64,000 nt of DNA from Lewinella sp. IMCC34183 (lineage in GTDB: Bacteria > Bacteroidota > Bacteroidia > Chitinophagales > Saprospiraceae), in NCBI RefSeq assembly GCF_003390915.1, contig NZ_QMEM01000002.1, positions 1-64,000 on the forward strand, read 5' to 3'. The position numbers were made by a program, and so were the translations under genes. A model generated the notes under the pieces. It worked only from the letters and a program-made list of their open reading frames with translations, ran no database searches and was not told where the DNA came from. How positions within the stretch are numbered: position 1 is the stretch's first letter; each line of letters opens with the position of its first letter. Positions 27,731 through 38,456 of this stretch are shown here, piece after piece.

Positions 27731-28519
27731 ATGGACCTGAAGATCAAAGACCGCAAAGCCCTCATCACCGGCGCCGCCGGTGGTATGGGCGAAGCTACCG
27801 CCCGCATCCTTCTCGACGAAGGCGTTACCGTCATCCTTACCGATATCGACGGCGACGGCCTGCAAGCCACCGTCGATCGCCTCGGGAAGGGCGTCAAGAC
27901 CGTCACGGCCGACCTGACCACCGATGCGGGTGCTCAGGCCGTAGCCGACGCGGCCGGGGATATCGATATCCTCGTACACACTTGTGGCGTCACCGGCGCG
28001 AAGGGCGACCCCCTCGACGACGTCAGCCTCGACGACTACCGCGACGCCTACGAAACCGACTTCCTCTCCGGGGTCCGCATGGCAAAGGCCTTCGTGCCCG
28101 GCATGCGCAAGCGCGGCTGGGGCCGGGCCGTATACGTCACCTCCGAGAACGTAGCCCAGCCCTACACCGAGGAAGCCGTCTACAACGCCGCAAAAGCCGC
28201 CGTTCTGACCTTCGTCAAGGGCATGGCCCAGGAGTACGCCATCGACGGCGTGCTCGTCAATTCCGTGGCGCCCGCCTTCATCGAGACCGGCATGACCGAC
28301 GGGATGATGGACAAGCGCGCTAAAAAACTGGACGCCAGCAAGGAGGAGGCCATCAGCACCTTCCTCAACGAGAAACGGCCCCACCTGGTCCTCCACCGCC
28401 GCGGTAAGGCCGAGGAGGTGGCCGCCGTGATCGCCTTCCTCTGCTCCGAGCTCGCCTCTTTCGTCGTGGGCGTCAACTACCGGGTCGACGGCGGCTCCGT
28501 CCAGTCCATCGAAGTCTGA
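27731..28519 (+). CDS. Short-chain dehydrogenase/reductase
   Basis: The 262-residue classical SDR has the cofactor loop TGAAGGMG at residues 14-21, an acidic residue at the end of the second strand (LTDIDGDG, favouring NAD) and catalytic VTSENV with YNAAK. The usual NNAG motif is replaced by HTCGV. The C-terminus has SVAPAFIETGM and the end of the family fold (YRVDGGS). Substrate unknown. It is 49 bases after the amylase gene on the same strand, but the two have no evident link. Confidence 0.92.
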   Translation: MDLKIKDRKALITGAAGGMGEATARILLDEGVTVILTDIDGDGLQATVDRLGKGVKTVTADLTTDAGAQAVADAAGDIDILVHTCGVTGAKGDPLDDVSLDDYRDAYETDFLSGVRMAKAFVPGMRKRGWGRAVYVTSENVAQPYTEEAVYNAAKAAVLTFVKGMAQEYAIDGVLVNSVAPAFIETGMTDGMMDKRAKKLDASKEEAISTFLNEKRPHLVLHRRGKAEEVAAVIAFLCSELASFVVGVNYRVDGGSVQSIEV

Positions 28520-28593
28520 TTGCGGCGCGGCCGCAGGTGCAAGGAACTCCCGTTCAATAAAGCTGTTCAGCATACACAGTTATCAAAACCACT

Positions 28594-29535
28594 ATGAAAG
28601 CCTATACCCTCCCCACTCCCTCCGGTCCCGAAGGACTCCTCCTGCGCGATATCGCCCGTCCGACCGTCACTCCCGGCAGCCTCATCATCCGGGTACATGC
28701 GATCAGCCTCAACCCCGTTGACGTAAAGACCTCCCACGGCAAGGCCATGTACGACAAGCTGCGCCACGACGATCCGCTGATCCTGGGCTGGGACGTGGCC
28801 GGTGAGGTCGTGGAAACGGGCAGCAACGTGGAAGGCTTCGCGGTCGGGGACCGGGTGTTCGGTATGATTGATTTTCCGGGTCACGGGCAGGCTTACGCCG
28901 AATATGTACGGGCGGACGGTCACCACCTGGCCCACATTCCGGAGAACATCGGGTACGAAGCGGCGGCAGCCACCACCCTGGCCGCCCTCACGGCCTGGCA
29001 GAACCTCATCCACCTGGCTAAGATCAAGGAGGGCCAACGGGTACTGATTCACGCCGCCGGCGGGGGCGTGGGCCACTTCGCCGTACAGCTTGCCAAGGAG
29101 CGGGGCGCCTACGTCATCGCGACATCCTCGGGCAGCAAACGGGATTTCGTGCTGGGCCTGGGCGCCGATGAGCACATCGACTACAACGAGCACAAATTTG
29201 AGGAGGCCATTGAGCCCGTCGACGTAGTGCTCGACTCCCTGGGTCCCGACCACCTGCTGCGGTCGCTCCGGGTAGTCAAATCGGGCGGTCACCTGTTCAC
29301 GATCGCCGCGGGTATCAGCGACAGCCTGAAGGCGCAGGCCAATGAGCGAAACGTATTGGTAACCCACCACCTCGTCCAGTCCAACGGAGAGGAAATGATC
29401 AGCCTGGCCGCGCGGCTGTCCGACGGACGCCTCAAAGCGCACGTTTCCCAAACCTACCCCTTCGACCAGTTGCCCCATGCGCTGACCGATCTGGAGGCCG
29501 GAGGTACCCAGGGAAAACGGATCGTGGTGGTGTAG
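28594..29535 (+). CDS. Zinc-free medium-chain (quinone oxidoreductase-like) NADP reductase
   Basis: The 313-residue MDR protein has an N-terminal GroES-like domain (SLNPVDVKTSHG, LGWDVAGEVVETG) and a Rossmann domain with VLIHAAGGGVGHFAVQLAK, and ends in the family tail (GGTQGKRIVVV). Structural and catalytic zinc cysteines are missing, which places it with the quinone oxidoreductase/enoyl reductase group. Likely reduces reactive enones or quinones with NADPH. Confidence 0.92.
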   Translation: MKAYTLPTPSGPEGLLLRDIARPTVTPGSLIIRVHAISLNPVDVKTSHGKAMYDKLRHDDPLILGWDVAGEVVETGSNVEGFAVGDRVFGMIDFPGHGQAYAEYVRADGHHLAHIPENIGYEAAAATTLAALTAWQNLIHLAKIKEGQRVLIHAAGGGVGHFAVQLAKERGAYVIATSSGSKRDFVLGLGADEHIDYNEHKFEEAIEPVDVVLDSLGPDHLLRSLRVVKSGGHLFTIAAGISDSLKAQANERNVLVTHHLVQSNGEEMISLAARLSDGRLKAHVSQTYPFDQLPHALTDLEAGGTQGKRIVVV

Positions 29536-30287
29536 GACTTCCCGTTGTAAACCCCTCGCACCTCCCGCGTAGCAGAAAGGCACGCGCGGATAAATTGCTG
29601 ACGTACCAGGCTGGCTGCCGGTCGCTCCTGGGGATCAATATCGCCATCCTTTCGATTGATTGGGAATTTTCCGCAAAGTGGTCCCTCTGTGCCGGCCACG
29701 GCTGTGAATTCTTCACATACGGTTATCGTCGTTCCATACTACCTGGGCTCCCGTTCATCCCGTTCGCTAGCCTATTGGGGGCCGCGGGCATGGTAGGAAT
29801 GGCGGCCGGGTAGAGGGAAAATTCACCCCAATTACCGAAGAAAATTGATACTGAGCGTCACATTTCCCCAATACATACAAAAGTATATATATAGAACATA
29901 TTATTATTCGCTGGCGGCTGAAGATGCTCCGGCCGAGTGTTTCCGGGCCCTGCAGCCCTTCAAAATTGGATTATTGTCCGATCAACTGATTATTTTTCCA
30001 CTTTTCGTCCCAGCATATCGACACTTCAGCACAAACCGGGAGGTCGGGGTGGATTTTGTCCATGACATTTTCGTACTTGGTGTTCTGACTCGCATACTGT
30101 TCTGCCCCTCGCGGTGGTGGCGCGGCCCGGATGTCGTCTTATCGTTCGTCTCTCATCATTCACACTGCGTTTCGCCTATAGGTTGCCAGGATATTGGTCC
30201 TGCAGCAATGCGAATTCGTCGTGCCATATCCGGATAAACTGACACTCCGCAATCGTCGCTTTCCCCGTCTCGTGCAGGCAGACACGT
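29536..30287. other. 752-bp intergenic region before the giant surface protein
   Basis: An AT-richer gap (for example TATATATAG at about 29884-29892). Two open frames (29595-29813 and 29845-30237) start at non-ATG or weakly placed codons and have no recognisable protein character, so I do not call them. It probably contains the promoter of the gene at 30288, but no clear box could be assigned. Confidence 0.5.
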
Positions 30288-33200
30288 ATGCATCTATTAA
30301 CTGTTTCAACTTTAGTAACTATGCATGTTAGTTTACACCATTTAGCCAGCCTCTACCGCGCGTCCGTGCTGACCGTGGTATTGCTGTTTGGCATCGGCTC
30401 GGCGGCGGGCGCTACGGGGGATCCTCCCCTCCTCGGCCAGTGGACCTTCGAACCCGGCGTCGAAACAAAAGACCTCAAAGGCAATTTTCCGGACCTCCAG
30501 CTGAAGGGTGCCACCATCGTGGATGGCTTCCTCAGCGTGGGTGAGAACAAATACGCGCACTCTACGGGCTACAGTGGCCCCTCGATGCACGAAAAGACGC
30601 TCGTGGCCTGGGTCAAACTCGACGACCTCAACGTACGCGGGGGATCGGTACTCACCATCGACAAGTTGCACAGCGACGTATTCGACGGTATCGTATACGG
30701 TGAGAAGAACCTGTACGAGTGGATGGCCGGCAGCGAAGGCTTCCACCGCTACGGCGGCACCTCCTACGACGAGCCGCGCGAGCACGAAACCGGTAAAATG
30801 GTGCAGATCGCGATCTGCTACCAGCTGGTGCTGGGTTTCCCGAAGGTAGAGATCTGGCGCAACGGCGATAAAGTCGACCGCTACTCGGTTTCCGGCTTTC
30901 CTACCTTCTCCGGCAGCGACCTCGAAATCCTCTTCGGACTACGTCATACCCTGGTCGCGGGCGGTCTGCCCAACTCCCCCTGGGTGAAGGCCCACATCGA
31001 GGAAGCCCGCATCTACGGCGGCATCATCGACGGGAATGACCTGCTCGACCTGCACCCCTACAAGGTGCTCGACAGCGACAAGGACGGTGTGCCCGACAGC
31101 AAGGACAACTGCCCCCACCACCCCAACCCCAATCAGAAGGACAGCGACTACGACGGCAAGGGCGACGCCTGCGACGACGACCGCGACGGCGACGGCGTGC
31201 ATAACGGCAGCGACAACTGCCCCGACACCAAGAACGCGGACCAGAAGGACAGCGACCACGACGGCATCGGCGACGCCTGCGACGACGACCGCGATAACGA
31301 CGGCGTAGCCGACGACCGCGATAACTGCCCCGACACCTTTAACCCGGACCAGAAGGACAGCGACGGCGATCACATCGGCGACGCCTGCGACACCGCCGCT
31401 CCCCAGGACCGCGATGAAGACGGCACCCCCGACGACCAGGACAACTGCCCCGATACCTACAACCCCGGTCAGCGCGACCTGGACGGTGACGGCATCGGCG
31501 ACGCCTGCGACAACGACAACGACAACGACGGCGTACCCGACGATAAGGACAACTGTCCCCACCGCCCCAACCCCGATCAGGCCGACCTGGACGGTGACGG
31601 TATCGGCGACACCTGCGATACCGACCGCGACGGCGATGGCGTCCGCAACAACGTGGACAACTGCCCCGACACCAAGAACGCCGACCAGAAGGACAGCGAC
31701 GGTGACGGTAAGGGCGATGCCTGTGACGACCCGGCTCCCCAGGACCGCGACGGCGACGGCATCCCCGACGCCCAGGACAACTGCCCCGATACCCCCAATG
31801 CCGACCAGAAAGACACCGACGGTGACGGTAAGGGCGACGCCTGCGACGACCCGGCTCCCCAGGACCGCGACGGTGACGGCATCCCCGACGCCCAGGACAA
31901 CTGCCCCGACACCAAGAACGCCGACCAGAAGGACAGCGACGGCGACGGCAAGGGCGACGCCTGCGACTACGACGCACCCACCGGCGACGGCTACACCCTC
32001 GAAGCCGAATGCGCCCAGCTCGGCACCAACTTCCTGGTCGTCGAGGACGGTGCCGTGAGCAACGGCAAGTACGTCCTGTACCGCGGACCACAGTCCACCA
32101 AGACCCCGCCCGCCGACCTGCCCGAGAACCGCATCCGCTTCACGGTCAGCAACGCCGCAGCCGGCAGCTACCACCTCTTCGCCCGCGCTAACGCCAACGA
32201 CCCCGGTACCGACTCGTACTGGGTGCGCGTCAACGGCGGCAGCTGGACGGCCTGGAACAACTGGCGCACCTACGGACAGTTCACCTGGTTCGAGGTCACC
32301 GGTAGCCCCGTCACCCTCAAGGACGGCACCAACATCATCGACTTCGCCTACCGCGAGGACCACACCCGCCTGGATAAGATCTACCTGAGCCTGAGCAGCG
32401 TGCTGCCTTCCGGACTGGGCGGATCCGATATTACCTGCGGCCAGACGCCTACCAATCAGGCCCCCACGGCCGTGGCCGATGCCACTCCCCGCAGCGGTGA
32501 CGCTCCCCTGAGCGTACAGCTCGACGGCAGCGCTTCCTCCGACGCCGACGGCAGCATCGTGACCTACCGCTGGACCTACACCGGCGGCGGAACCGCCAGC
32601 GGCGCCCAGCCGACAGTCACCCTGAGCACGCCCGGCACCTACGTCTTCACCCTCACGGTGACCGACGACGACGGCGCTACCGATACCGACCAGGTAACCG
32701 TTACGGTCAAGGCTCCGGTAGCCGACCGCGATGGCGACGGCGTAGCCGACGACAAGGACAACTGCCCCGATACCCCCAACGCCGACCAGAAGGACAGCGA
32801 CGGCGACGGTAAGGGCGATGCCTGCGACAATGACGCGCCCACCGGCGACGGCTACACCCTCGAAGCCGAATGCGCCCAGCTCGGCACCAACTTCCTGATC
32901 GTCGAGGACGCCGCCGTGAGCAACGGCAAGTACGTCCTGTATCGCGGACCACAGTCCACCAAGACCCCGCCCGCCGACCTGCCCGAGAACCGCATCCGCT
33001 TCACGGTCAGCAACGCCGCAGCCGGCAGCTACCACCTCTTCGCCCGCGCTAACGCCAACGACCCCGGTACCGACTCGTACTGGGTGCGCGTCAACGGCGG
33101 CAGCTGGACGGCCTGGAACAACTGGCGCACCTACGGACAGTTCACCTGGTTCGAGGTCACCGGTAGCCCCGTCACCCTCAAGGACGGCACCAACATCATC

Positions 33201-35594
33201 GACTTCGCGTACCGCGAGGACCACACCCGCCTGGATAAGATCTACCTGAGCCTGAGCAGCGTGCTGCCTTCCGGACTGGGCGGATCCGATATTACCTGCG
33301 GCCAGACGCCTACCAATCAGGCCCCCACGGCCGTGGCCGATGCCTCGCCCCGCAGCGGTGACGCTCCCTTGAGCGTGCAGCTCAACGGCAGCGCTTCCTT
33401 CGATGCCGACGGCAGCATCGTGACCTACCGCTGGACCTACACCGGCGGCGGAACCGCCAGCGGCGCCCAGCCGACGGTCACCCTGACCACGCCCGGTACC
33501 TACGTCTTCACCCTCACGGTGACCGACGACGACGGCGCTACCGACACCGACCAGGTGACCGTAACGGTCAAGGCTCCGGTCGGTGACCGCGACGGCGACG
33601 GCATCCCCGACGATAAGGACAACTGCCCCGATACCCCCAACGCCGACCAGAAAGACACGGACGGTGACGGTAAGGGCGACGCCTGTGACGTCGTGGCTCC
33701 GCAGGACCGTGATAAAGACGGCATCCCCGACGATAAGGACAACTGCCTCGACGTCTACAATCCTGGCCAGCGCGACCTGGACGGTGACGGCATCGGCGAC
33801 GCCTGCGACAACGACAACGACAACGACGGTGTACCCGACGACAAGGACAACTGTCCCCACCGCCCCAACGCCGACCAGGCCGACCTGGACGGTGACGGTA
33901 TCGGCGACACCTGCGATACCGACCGCGACGGCGACGGTGTCCGCAACAACATGGACAATTGCCCCGATACCCCCAACGCCGACCAGAAGGACAGCGACGG
34001 CGACGGCATCGGTGATGCCTGCGACAACGATACCGCCAACCTTCCTCCGGTAGCCGTAGCCGACGCCACTCCCCGGAGCGGTGACGCCCCCCTGAGCGTA
34101 CAGCTCAACGGCATCGCCTCTACCGACGCCGACGGCAGCATCGTGACCTACCGCTGGACCTACACCGGCGGCGGAACCGCCAGCGGCGCCCAACCGACGG
34201 TCACCCTGACCACGCCCGGCACCTACGTCTTCACCCTCACGGTGACCGACGACGACGGCGCTACCGACACCGACCAGGTAACCGTTACGGTCAAGGCCCC
34301 GGTCACCGACCGCGACGGCGACGGCGTACCCGACGACAAGGACAACTGTCCCGACACTCCCAACGCCGACCAGAAGGACACGGACGGTGACGGTAAGGGC
34401 GACGCCTGCGACACCGACGACGACAACGACGGCAGCCCCGACACCGAGGACTGTGCCCCGCTGAACCCCCACGTGTATCCCCACGCCAAGGAGATCTGCG
34501 ACGGCATCGACAACGACTGCGACGGACAGATAGACGAGAACGATGCACCCATCTTTACCAAGGTTAAGCTCTCGACCTCCTTCATCAAGGTGGGCGTCTC
34601 GGTACTGCTCGACGTATTCTACACCGACTACAACGACCAGGACGGCCACAAGGTGGAAGTCGACTGGGGCGACGGTACCAAGGAGTACTGCGACATCGAC
34701 CAGCTGAAGAACTACGCCTTCCGCTCGCACAAGTACGCCAAGGCCGGTCTCTACCGGATCGTGACCAAGATCGTTGACGTCTGTGGCACCGTAGTCATCG
34801 ACACCGGCGACCACCAGGTGATGTGTACCGACCCCACCGACAAATACGCGGACGGAAAAGGTACCTTCAAGTCACCCTCCGGTTCGTTGTTCTCGCTACT
34901 GAACCTGTTCGGCGATGCGCACTACGACTTCGCCGGCAAATACGCAGCCGACGGGTCCATTGCGGGCCACTTCAACCTGGACCTGAACTGGAGCGACTAC
35001 CACTTCCGCAGCACCAAGGTCGACTGGATGACCATCAGCGGCGACTACGGCAAGATGAAGGGTTCCGGCAAGGTGAACGGCGCAGGTAACTTTACCTTCG
35101 TGATCACCTTCGAGGACAACTTCAGCCTGCTGGGTCTCGGCTTCGATAAGATGCGCGTCCAGCTCTGGGACGAGGATCAGGACCACAAGCTGGTGTACGA
35201 CAACATCAAAGGTGGATACCTCTTCGGCTTCCTCTGCAACAACATCAGCTTCGGCCACGTCACCATCCATTCGCCCAGCACCGGCTGGTTCAAGACTGCG
35301 ACCGACCCCGTGGTAGCTCCGGCCGACCTGGGCGCTGCGGATGCGGCTACGCTGACCGTGTACCCCAACCCGGCCCGTCTCTCGACCAGCCTACAGGTGA
35401 CCGGACTCGCCTCCGACGCTACCGTACGGCTCCACGACCAGGCCGGTCGGGTGATCCTCACCCGGCAACTGCCGGCCGGTGAGCAGCTCATCCGCCTCGA
35501 CCTGTCCGATCGCAGCATCGCCCCCGGCGTATACCTGCTCTCGGTCACCGCCGGCGATCAGCAACTGACGCACCGACTCTCCGTAGTGCGGTAA
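30288..35594 (+). CDS. Giant T9SS surface protein: LamG, 14 TSP3 repeats, 2 CBM, PKD domains
   Basis: A 1,768-residue protein; the ATG at 30321 is an alternative start. Signal peptide to about residue 42, then a LamG/concanavalin-like domain (48-260). Eight thrombospondin type-3 calcium repeats follow (262-563, pattern DxDxDGxxDxxDNCP). Then CBM6/35-like domain 1 (565-714), PKD1 (723-809), one TSP3, CBM 2 (852-1002), PKD2 (1010-1097), four TSP3, PKD3 (1253-1340) and one TSP3. A MopE-like metal motif is at 1380-1421 ([12 protein letters not shown]), followed by a PKD-like domain, a post-COAP-1-like domain (1517-1665) and a type A T9SS sorting domain (1685-1768). Probably a calcium-stiffened adhesin or glycan-binding stalk. 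The two CBMs are almost identical in DNA sequence. A strong terminator follows. Confidence 0.93.
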   Translation: MHLLTVSTLVTMHVSLHHLASLYRASVLTVVLLFGIGSAAGATGDPPLLGQWTFEPGVETKDLKGNFPDLQLKGATIVDGFLSVGENKYAHSTGYSGPSMHEKTLVAWVKLDDLNVRGGSVLTIDKLHSDVFDGIVYGEKNLYEWMAGSEGFHRYGGTSYDEPREHETGKMVQIAICYQLVLGFPKVEIWRNGDKVDRYSVSGFPTFSGSDLEILFGLRHTLVAGGLPNSPWVKAHIEEARIYGGIIDGNDLLDLHPYKVLDSDKDGVPDSKDNCPHHPNPNQKDSDYDGKGDACDDDRDGDGVHNGSDNCPDTKNADQKDSDHDGIGDACDDDRDNDGVADDRDNCPDTFNPDQKDSDGDHIGDACDTAAPQDRDEDGTPDDQDNCPDTYNPGQRDLDGDGIGDACDNDNDNDGVPDDKDNCPHRPNPDQADLDGDGIGDTCDTDRDGDGVRNNVDNCPDTKNADQKDSDGDGKGDACDDPAPQDRDGDGIPDAQDNCPDTPNADQKDTDGDGKGDACDDPAPQDRDGDGIPDAQDNCPDTKNADQKDSDGDGKGDACDYDAPTGDGYTLEAECAQLGTNFLVVEDGAVSNGKYVLYRGPQSTKTPPADLPENRIRFTVSNAAAGSYHLFARANANDPGTDSYWVRVNGGSWTAWNNWRTYGQFTWFEVTGSPVTLKDGTNIIDFAYREDHTRLDKIYLSLSSVLPSGLGGSDITCGQTPTNQAPTAVADATPRSGDAPLSVQLDGSASSDADGSIVTYRWTYTGGGTASGAQPTVTLSTPGTYVFTLTVTDDDGATDTDQVTVTVKAPVADRDGDGVADDKDNCPDTPNADQKDSDGDGKGDACDNDAPTGDGYTLEAECAQLGTNFLIVEDAAVSNGKYVLYRGPQSTKTPPADLPENRIRFTVSNAAAGSYHLFARANANDPGTDSYWVRVNGGSWTAWNNWRTYGQFTWFEVTGSPVTLKDGTNIIDFAYREDHTRLDKIYLSLSSVLPSGLGGSDITCGQTPTNQAPTAVADASPRSGDAPLSVQLNGSASFDADGSIVTYRWTYTGGGTASGAQPTVTLTTPGTYVFTLTVTDDDGATDTDQVTVTVKAPVGDRDGDGIPDDKDNCPDTPNADQKDTDGDGKGDACDVVAPQDRDKDGIPDDKDNCLDVYNPGQRDLDGDGIGDACDNDNDNDGVPDDKDNCPHRPNADQADLDGDGIGDTCDTDRDGDGVRNNMDNCPDTPNADQKDSDGDGIGDACDNDTANLPPVAVADATPRSGDAPLSVQLNGIASTDADGSIVTYRWTYTGGGTASGAQPTVTLTTPGTYVFTLTVTDDDGATDTDQVTVTVKAPVTDRDGDGVPDDKDNCPDTPNADQKDTDGDGKGDACDTDDDNDGSPDTEDCAPLNPHVYPHAKEICDGIDNDCDGQIDENDAPIFTKVKLSTSFIKVGVSVLLDVFYTDYNDQDGHKVEVDWGDGTKEYCDIDQLKNYAFRSHKYAKAGLYRIVTKIVDVCGTVVIDTGDHQVMCTDPTDKYADGKGTFKSPSGSLFSLLNLFGDAHYDFAGKYAADGSIAGHFNLDLNWSDYHFRSTKVDWMTISGDYGKMKGSGKVNGAGNFTFVITFEDNFSLLGLGFDKMRVQLWDEDQDHKLVYDNIKGGYLFGFLCNNISFGHVTIHSPSTGWFKTATDPVVAPADLGAADAATLTVYPNPARLSTSLQVTGLASDATVRLHDQAGRVILTRQLPAGEQLIRLDLSDRSIAPGVYLLSVTAGDQQLTHRLSVVR
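31983..33371 (+). repeat. Direct internal repeat of 861-bp period (CBM + PKD module)
   Basis: The stretch beginning GGCGACGGCTACACC occurs at 31983 and again at 32844, an in-frame offset of 861 bases. After a handful of changes in the first 120 bases, the next 380 bases appear to differ at a single position (CGCC versus CGCG before TACCGCGAGG). The PKD parts are repeated a third time near 34046-34305. Such identity at synonymous sites points to recent duplication or gene conversion. Confidence 0.88.
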
Positions 35595-35618
35595 ACTGCT
35601 CCGGCAGTACCGTGCGCC

Positions 35619-35648
35619 AGCGGGCCAACCCTCCGGGGTTGGCCCGCT
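35619..35648 (+). terminator. Rho-independent terminator after the giant surface protein gene
   Basis: Perfect 13-bp stem AGCGGGCCAACCC (35619-35631) with 35636-35648 and a four-base loop TCCG, followed by a run of T residues. It lies 25 bases after the stop codon. Confidence 0.92.
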
Positions 35649-35749
35649 TTTTTTGTGCCCGCCAGAGGGACGGTACGCCGCTCCCGAAATCGATTGTGTT
35701 GTACCTTGTCGATAGCCTGAGCTACGCCAACCGCTACAATTAACCGATC

Positions 35750-38446
35750 ATGCATCTCTTCTCCCTCCGCCGCCTCATCGCGGCAAGTGCCATGTTGCTA
35801 CTCTGTTCGCCGCTTCCCGCCCAGGTCCGGTTACCCCGCCTGATCAGTGACGGAATGGTGCTGCAACGGGACCAGGATTTGACGCTCTGGGGATGGGCCT
35901 CCCCCGGAGAACGGATCCAGATAGAGGTCGCGGAACAGCGGATTCGGACGCGGGCGGACGAGAACGGCCGCTGGTCAGCCGCCTTACCCGCCCAGCCGGC
36001 CGGCGGACCCTTCGAGATGCGGTTATCCGCCTCTAATGAATTGACGGTCAGCAACATCATGTTCGGTGACGTCTGGGTCTGCTCCGGGCAGTCGAATATG
36101 ACCGTTCCGCTGGAGCGGGTAAAGGAAGTGTACCCGGAGGATATCGCGGCGGCCGATTACCCGGCCATACGTGAGTTTTTCGTCCCCACCATGACCGAGC
36201 TGAGCGGTCCCCGCGAGGATTTTCCGGAAGGTAGCTGGCAAAGCGTCACTCCGGAAACCGTCATGCCGATGAGCGCTATCGGCTTCTTCTTCGCGCGCCG
36301 GCTCTACGAAACGTACGGCGTACCCATCGGCATCATCAATACCGCGGTGGGCGGCACGCCGATCGAGGCCTGGACGAGCGCCGAGGGGCTGCGGGAATTC
36401 CCGGAGCTGGAACGGACCATCGAACGGAACCGCGATACGGCCTTCATTCGCTCGGTAACCGGGGGTGGCCGCGCCCAGCGCCCTTCCGGTCCCCCGCCGG
36501 TCACCGACGAGGGCTTGCGTAATGAGTGGTATTCCCCCGATTACAGCCCCCAGGGGTGGCAAACCATCAACATCCCCGGGTACTGGGAAGATCAGGGCAT
36601 AAGCGACCTCAACGGATCGGTCTGGTACCGGCGGGAAGTGGACATCCCCGCCGCCTGGGCCGGGCAGGAACTCAAACTCTTCATGGGCCGCATCGTCGAT
36701 GCCGACGTGATGTACGTCAACGGCCAGGAAATTGGTAACATCACCTACCAGTACCCGCCGCGCCGCTACACCGTACCGGCGGGGCTGCTCAAGGCGGGCA
36801 AGAACCTGTTCGTCGTCCGCGTCATGAACTACGGCGGCAAGGGCGGCTTCGTGCCGGACAAACCGTATGTGCTCACCGACGGGCGGGACAGCCTGGACCT
36901 CAAAGGCACCTGGGAGTATAAGGTCGGGGAGGTCTTCGCTCCCCGCTCGTGGGGCGGTGGCGGTGGCGGCTTTGCCTTCTCGGCCCAGAACCAGCCTGCG
37001 GCACTCTATAATGCCATGATGGCCCCGATCACCTCCTTCGGCGTCCGGGGATTCACCTGGTACCAGGGCGAATCGAACGTCGGCCGCGCCCAGGACTACT
37101 ACGACTACCTCCCCGCCCTGATCACCGACTGGCGGGCGCAGTTCGGGCAGGGCGAGCTCCCGTTCCTGACCGTGCAACTCGCCAATTTCCAGGACGCTAC
37201 CTACCTCCCCGTCGAGAGCCAGTGGGCCGTCCTCCGCGATGCCCAGTTGCAGTCGCTGGCCCTGCCGAATACCGGCGTAGCGGTCACCACCGATATCGGG
37301 GAGTGGAACGACATCCACCCCCTCAACAAGCTGGACGTGGCGGAGCGGCTGGCCCTGGAGGCCCGGCACGTGGCCTACGGGGAAGACACGCTCACCTACT
37401 CCGGGCCGCGCTACCGGTCCGCTATCGTAGCGGGCGACTCCGTGCGGATCCGGTTCGACCAGACCGGTGCGGGGCTGACCACGACCGACGGCCTCGCGCC
37501 GCAGTACTTCGCCATCGCCGGCTACGACCGCCGCTACACCTGGGCAAAGGCCAGGATCGAGGGAGACGAAGTAGTGGTCTGGAGTGAGGAAGTTTCCGAT
37601 CCCCGCTTCGTCCGCTACGCCTGGGCCGACAACCCCGTCGGGGCCAACCTGACCAACGAGACGGGCATACCTGCCTCTCCCTTCCAGACCGACTCGACCG
37701 CCCTCCACCGCAATGATCTCTGGCGGGGGAAGGCGGCCGCCGTGGTATTGACCTACGACGACGCCATCGTACAGCACCTCGACAATGCCCTGCCGGTACT
37801 CGACAGCCTTAACCTCAAGGGCACCTTCTACCTGACCGCCGGATTCCCCGGGGCCCGGGAACACATCGATGCGTGGCGCCGCGCGGCCCGCAATGGCCAC
37901 GAGCTGGGTAACCATACCGTCTATCACCCCTGCGACGCCACCCCGCCGGGGCGGGAGTGGGTAGCTGCCGACCAGGACCTCAGCCAGTACACTACCGAAC
38001 AGTTACTTAGCGAGATCGACCTGACCAACGCCTTCCTGGAGGCCATTGACGGACAAACGGAACGCACCTTCGCGTACACCTGCGGCGACACCGCCACGGC
38101 CGACGGCAGCTTCAAGGAGGACCTTTACGACCGCTTTACCGCCGCCCGCGGTACCACGGCCGGCCTGGAGCACCCCGCCACGGCGGACCTTTACAACCTG
38201 AAGTCATACGTGGTCAGCGGACAACGCGCGGAAGAGCTTATCGCGTGGGTAGAGAACGCCCGCCGGGAGAACGCCCTGATCACTTTCCTCTTCCACGGCG
38301 TGGGGGGCGGCAATGGGCTCAACGTCGCGAACGAGGAGCACCGGAAGTTCCTGGAATACCTCTACCGCAACCAGGATGATCTTTGGGTAACCACCGCCCG
38401 GGAAGCGGCGAAACAACTACGGGAGCACGGCGGACCGGTCAAGTAA
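35750..38446 (+). CDS. Sialate O-acetylesterase fused to a NodB-type deacetylase
   Basis: The 898-residue exported protein (signal peptide residues 1-25) is a two-enzyme fusion. Residues 25-640 form a SASA/GDSL-type acetylesterase with VWVCSGQSNM (catalytic Ser in GQSNM) and WYQGESN, with a galactose-binding, GH2-like jelly roll inserted at about 260-360 (SVWYRREVDIP, FMGRIVDADVMYVNG). Residues 656-898 form a polysaccharide deacetylase (NodB) domain with AVVLTYDDA and ELGNHTVYH (the two metal His). The pairing suggests joint removal of O-acetyl and N-acetyl groups from one glycan (inference). The convergent neighbour ends 10 bases later. Confidence 0.9.
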   Translation: MHLFSLRRLIAASAMLLLCSPLPAQVRLPRLISDGMVLQRDQDLTLWGWASPGERIQIEVAEQRIRTRADENGRWSAALPAQPAGGPFEMRLSASNELTVSNIMFGDVWVCSGQSNMTVPLERVKEVYPEDIAAADYPAIREFFVPTMTELSGPREDFPEGSWQSVTPETVMPMSAIGFFFARRLYETYGVPIGIINTAVGGTPIEAWTSAEGLREFPELERTIERNRDTAFIRSVTGGGRAQRPSGPPPVTDEGLRNEWYSPDYSPQGWQTINIPGYWEDQGISDLNGSVWYRREVDIPAAWAGQELKLFMGRIVDADVMYVNGQEIGNITYQYPPRRYTVPAGLLKAGKNLFVVRVMNYGGKGGFVPDKPYVLTDGRDSLDLKGTWEYKVGEVFAPRSWGGGGGGFAFSAQNQPAALYNAMMAPITSFGVRGFTWYQGESNVGRAQDYYDYLPALITDWRAQFGQGELPFLTVQLANFQDATYLPVESQWAVLRDAQLQSLALPNTGVAVTTDIGEWNDIHPLNKLDVAERLALEARHVAYGEDTLTYSGPRYRSAIVAGDSVRIRFDQTGAGLTTTDGLAPQYFAIAGYDRRYTWAKARIEGDEVVVWSEEVSDPRFVRYAWADNPVGANLTNETGIPASPFQTDSTALHRNDLWRGKAAAVVLTYDDAIVQHLDNALPVLDSLNLKGTFYLTAGFPGAREHIDAWRRAARNGHELGNHTVYHPCDATPPGREWVAADQDLSQYTTEQLLSEIDLTNAFLEAIDGQTERTFAYTCGDTATADGSFKEDLYDRFTAARGTTAGLEHPATADLYNLKSYVVSGQRAEELIAWVENARRENALITFLFHGVGGGNGLNVANEEHRKFLEYLYRNQDDLWVTTAREAAKQLREHGGPVK

Positions 38447-38456
38447 CCGCCAAGGC

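Noticed and set aside
29845-30237. Possible gene before the giant surface protein
   Set aside because: The start is a TTG in AT-rich sequence, and the product has no recognisable domain or signal.
30939-34814. A 1,291-codon open frame on the minus strand across the giant surface protein gene
   Set aside because: It is a shadow created by the GAC/GGC-rich calcium repeats; its product is a low-complexity Val/Gly/Ala string, and the + strand frame has signal peptide, domains and sorting signal.
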